NCBI GenBank assembly: GCA_002162915.1
Contig: MABB01000044.1
Coordinates: 1-5,645 of the forward strand
DNA from: Rhodospirillales bacterium 47_12_T64
GTDB taxonomy: Bacteria > Pseudomonadota > Alphaproteobacteria > Kiloniellales > Kiloniellaceae
Direction: 5' to 3'
Length of the DNA stretch: 5,645 bases
This document shows positions 5,048 to 5,645 of the stretch, piece after piece. A program made the position numbers and the translations under genes. Positions within the stretch are counted from its first letter, which is position 1. Each line of letters opens with the position of its first letter. The notes under the pieces were generated by a model. It searched no databases. It saw only the letters and a program-made list of their open reading frames with translations, and had not been told where the DNA came from.

Positions 5048-5645
5048 AAGGCCAAGCTGCTTCTGGAGGCATGGACATAAGAATCGCTTCGACATTGCCG
5101 CCTGTTTTAAGGCCGAACATGGTGCCGCGATCATAAAGTAAATTAAACTCGGCGTAGCGACCGCGTCGGAACAGTTGGTGTTTACGTTGTTCATCCGTCC
5201 AGGTTTCATGCATGTGCCGTCTTACAAGGTCGGGGTAGATTTCCAAAAATGATCGGCCGACGTCTTGGGTAAAGGCAAAATCTGATGCCCAATCACCGGT
5301 ATTCAAATAATCATAAAAGATACCGCCGACACCACGTGCTTCATTGCGATGAGGAATGAAGAAATATTCATCACACCATTCTTTGAAAGTTGGGAAATAA
5401 CCCGGATTATGTTTATCACAAGCTGTTTTATAGGCTTGATGAAAGTCCTGGGTATCTTGGTCAATCGGATACATGGGGTTGAGATCCCCTCCACCGCCAA
5501 ACCAACTGGTTGTCGTGACGATATGGCGGGTATTCATATGAACGGCGGGAACCAAAGGGGAGCGCATATGAGCAACCAGTGATATGCCGCTCGCCCAAAA
5601 GCGGGGATCTTTATCTGCACCGGGAATGCGTTTGGAGAATTCTTC
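5046..5645 (-). CDS. hemF: Oxygen-dependent coproporphyrinogen III oxidase, C-terminal 199 residues (cut by window edge)
   Basis: The enzyme converts coproporphyrinogen III to protoporphyrinogen IX using O2, late in heme biosynthesis, in the cytosol. Seen, numbering visible residues: [14 protein letters not shown] (13-26); [10 protein letters not shown] (32-41); [10 protein letters not shown] (48-57); [16 protein letters not shown] (99-114); [15 protein letters not shown] (161-175); and [13 protein letters not shown] (182-194). R40 and D54 correspond to human CPOX Arg262 and Asp282, which are needed for activity, and D172-R173 match the conserved Asp-Arg of YDRGT. The frame remains open to the right edge with family-like sequence, so the Met at 5567 is internal and about 80-105 N-terminal residues are outside. 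The protein stops just after MPPEAAWP and lacks the roughly 25-residue tail of the human and E. coli enzymes; I believe short ends are usual in Alphaproteobacteria. Confidence 0.96.
   Translation of the reverse strand, partial: EEFSKRIPGADKDPRFWASGISLVAHMRSPLVPAVHMNTRHIVTTTSWFGGGGDLNPMYPIDQDTQDFHQAYKTACDKHNPGYFPTFKEWCDEYFFIPHRNEARGVGGIFYDYLNTGDWASDFAFTQDVGRSFLEIYPDLVRRHMHETWTDEQRKHQLFRRGRYAEFNLLYDRGTMFGLKTGGNVEAILMSMPPEAAWP

Noticed and set aside
5565..5567. Met codon at 5567 as the hemF start
   Set aside because: The frame continues to the window edge with typical HemF residues ([14 protein letters not shown]), so the true start is outside the window.
1..5645. A defence island, mobile element or other new multi-gene system
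   Set aside because: Every gene belongs to a known, mostly housekeeping family in normal full-length form except where the window edge cuts it. The MoxR-DUF58 pair is of the chromosomal type and no effector, nuclease or recombinase is present.

Overview
The window looks like ordinary chromosomal housekeeping DNA from an alphaproteobacterium of medium GC content. Three things suggest this. The plus-strand block DUF1285 - CoA-type Nudix hydrolase - small DUF6111-like membrane protein - CCA-adding enzyme is a neighbourhood I associate with Rhodospirillales-like Alphaproteobacteria. The HemF protein has the short C-terminus I recall for that class. MoxR and DUF58 also sit next to this block. I would guess a marine, Rhodospirillales-related lineage, but the genus cannot be read from this sequence. 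I see no transposase, integrase, CRISPR array, tRNA or rRNA.

Layout. Positions 1-1403 (minus strand) hold a MoxR AAA+ ATPase followed 10 bases later by the first 126 codons of a DUF58 protein that runs off the left edge. Positions 1404-1604 are a divergent intergenic region with a perfect TATAAT hexamer facing right and a perfect 7-bp inverted repeat just downstream of it. Positions 1605-4338 (plus strand) are a tightly packed four-gene operon. Its junctions are a 3-base gap, a 1-base overlap (TGATG) and a 4-base overlap (ATGA). Positions 4339-4400 are a short convergent gap. Positions 4401-4925 (minus) encode a RimJ/RimL-type GNAT acetyltransferase. Positions 4926-5045 hold several inverted repeats. 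Positions 5046-5645 (minus) are the 3' two-thirds of hemF, aerobic coproporphyrinogen III oxidase, which runs off the right edge.

How the genes work together. MoxR with DUF58 is a widespread pair thought to act as an ATPase chaperone with a vWA-like partner, possibly in envelope or complex maturation. The plus-strand operon combines repair and synthesis of tRNA 3' ends (CCA enzyme) with hydrolysis of CoA or a related nucleotide (Nudix). It also contains two conserved proteins of unknown function, one soluble (DUF1285) and one in the membrane (DUF6111-like). HemF belongs to heme biosynthesis and the GNAT protein is a stand-alone modifier. I do not see a convincing new system. The least explained parts are the two conserved unknowns in the operon, the altered metal-site motif in DUF58, and the inverted repeats in the two intergenic regions.
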